64,000 bases of DNA from Ichthyophis bannanicus (Eukaryota > Chordata > Amphibia > Gymnophiona > Ichthyophiidae), in assembly GCA_033557465.1 (NCBI GenBank), contig CM066032.1, positions 53,666,955 through 53,730,954 of the forward strand, written 5' to 3'. Positions 63,851-64,000 of this stretch are shown here, one piece after another; within the stretch, counting starts at the first letter, position 1; each line of letters begins with the position of its first letter. The translations under genes were made by a program, and so were the position numbers. The notes beneath the pieces were generated by a model that was given only the letters and a program-made list of their open reading frames with translations, was not told where the DNA came from and ran no database searches.

Positions 63851-64000
63851 TGAGAAAAAAAGGCACAAAGATGCTGAAAGAAAAAGGAAAACTACAAAAG
63901 AGGACCTAACTCTATGCTGGGACAGTGAGGTCGGGTGGTGGGAAGAGTACCGGTGCAATACCAGAGGCGAATATAAAACTCACGCAGAAAAAAATAGAAA

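Larger units (their letters stand above)
58962..64000 (-). mobile_element. DIRS retrotransposon, unit K (delta), 5' end outside the window
   Basis: The 3' terminal repeat and ICR are at 58962-59325, followed by YR, RNase H/RT and gag. The window ends in the 5' UTR, roughly 150 bp before the expected terminal repeat (compare 23650-23905 in unit F). Related to alpha but more diverged, with many frame breaks and a nonsense codon in the RT active-site motif. Confidence 0.88.

Overview
This 64 kb window is vertebrate genomic DNA, most likely from an amphibian and my best guess is a caecilian. It carries tyrosine-recombinase (DIRS-type) retrotransposons at very high density, CR1- and L2-clade LINE debris, a Tc1 element of the fish/amphibian type, and piggyBac- and hAT-type MITEs. 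The species is an inference. There is no bacterial-style gene organisation. Nearly all long open frames are retrotransposon proteins read on the minus strand, and most other open frames are shadows of these.

I recognise eleven DIRS units, named A to K, all in minus orientation. In plus coordinates a unit reads: 3' terminal repeat, internal complementary region (ICR), tyrosine recombinase (YR), RNase H/reverse transcriptase (RT), Gag, 5' terminal repeat. A (1-5083), D (12474-21747) and I (37796-43473) form a 'beta' family. E (12828-18607) and J (43486-47316) form a GC-rich 'alpha' family. F (23333-23905) and K (58962-64000) are 'delta', related to alpha. B (5084-9020) and C (9021-23332) are 'gamma', which has gag but no RT or YR. 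G (26632-29804) and H (29805-34807) are older. The left third is a nest: E sits in D, D sits in C, C sits in F, and A sits in B. E is the best preserved copy, with an intact 640-codon gag, an intact YR and one RT frame break. Even older DIRS debris with different termini lies at 24440-26631.

From 34.8 to 37.8 kb there is decayed gag, L2 and CR1 3' ends, a perfect 8 x 21-bp satellite and a possible tRNA-type SINE. I and J inserted 12 bp apart at 37.8-47.3 kb. From 47.3 to 57.1 kb lies a LINE/DNA-transposon patchwork: a hAT MITE with an 8-bp target duplication, three CR1 fragments (minus), three L2 fragments (plus), a Tc1 element split by an L2 3' end, and a piggyBac MITE inside a CR1 endonuclease domain.

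The only host coding sequence I can support is a 118-bp exon at 58072-58189 (minus). It has good splice sites and encodes the C-terminal half of the SH3 domain of p120 RasGAP (RASA1). The rest of the window would then be RASA1 intron, with at least 58 kb of it downstream of this exon. The DIRS units lie in the sense orientation of that gene.

The observations I find most interesting are: a conserved U-UUU-GAC overlap at the gag stop that looks like an antizyme-type +1 shift site; the gag-only gamma family; the match between a palindrome in the terminal repeats and an array of the same palindrome in the gag coding region; the four-base GAWA core at insertion sites; and the RASA1 exon embedded in DIRS-filled introns.
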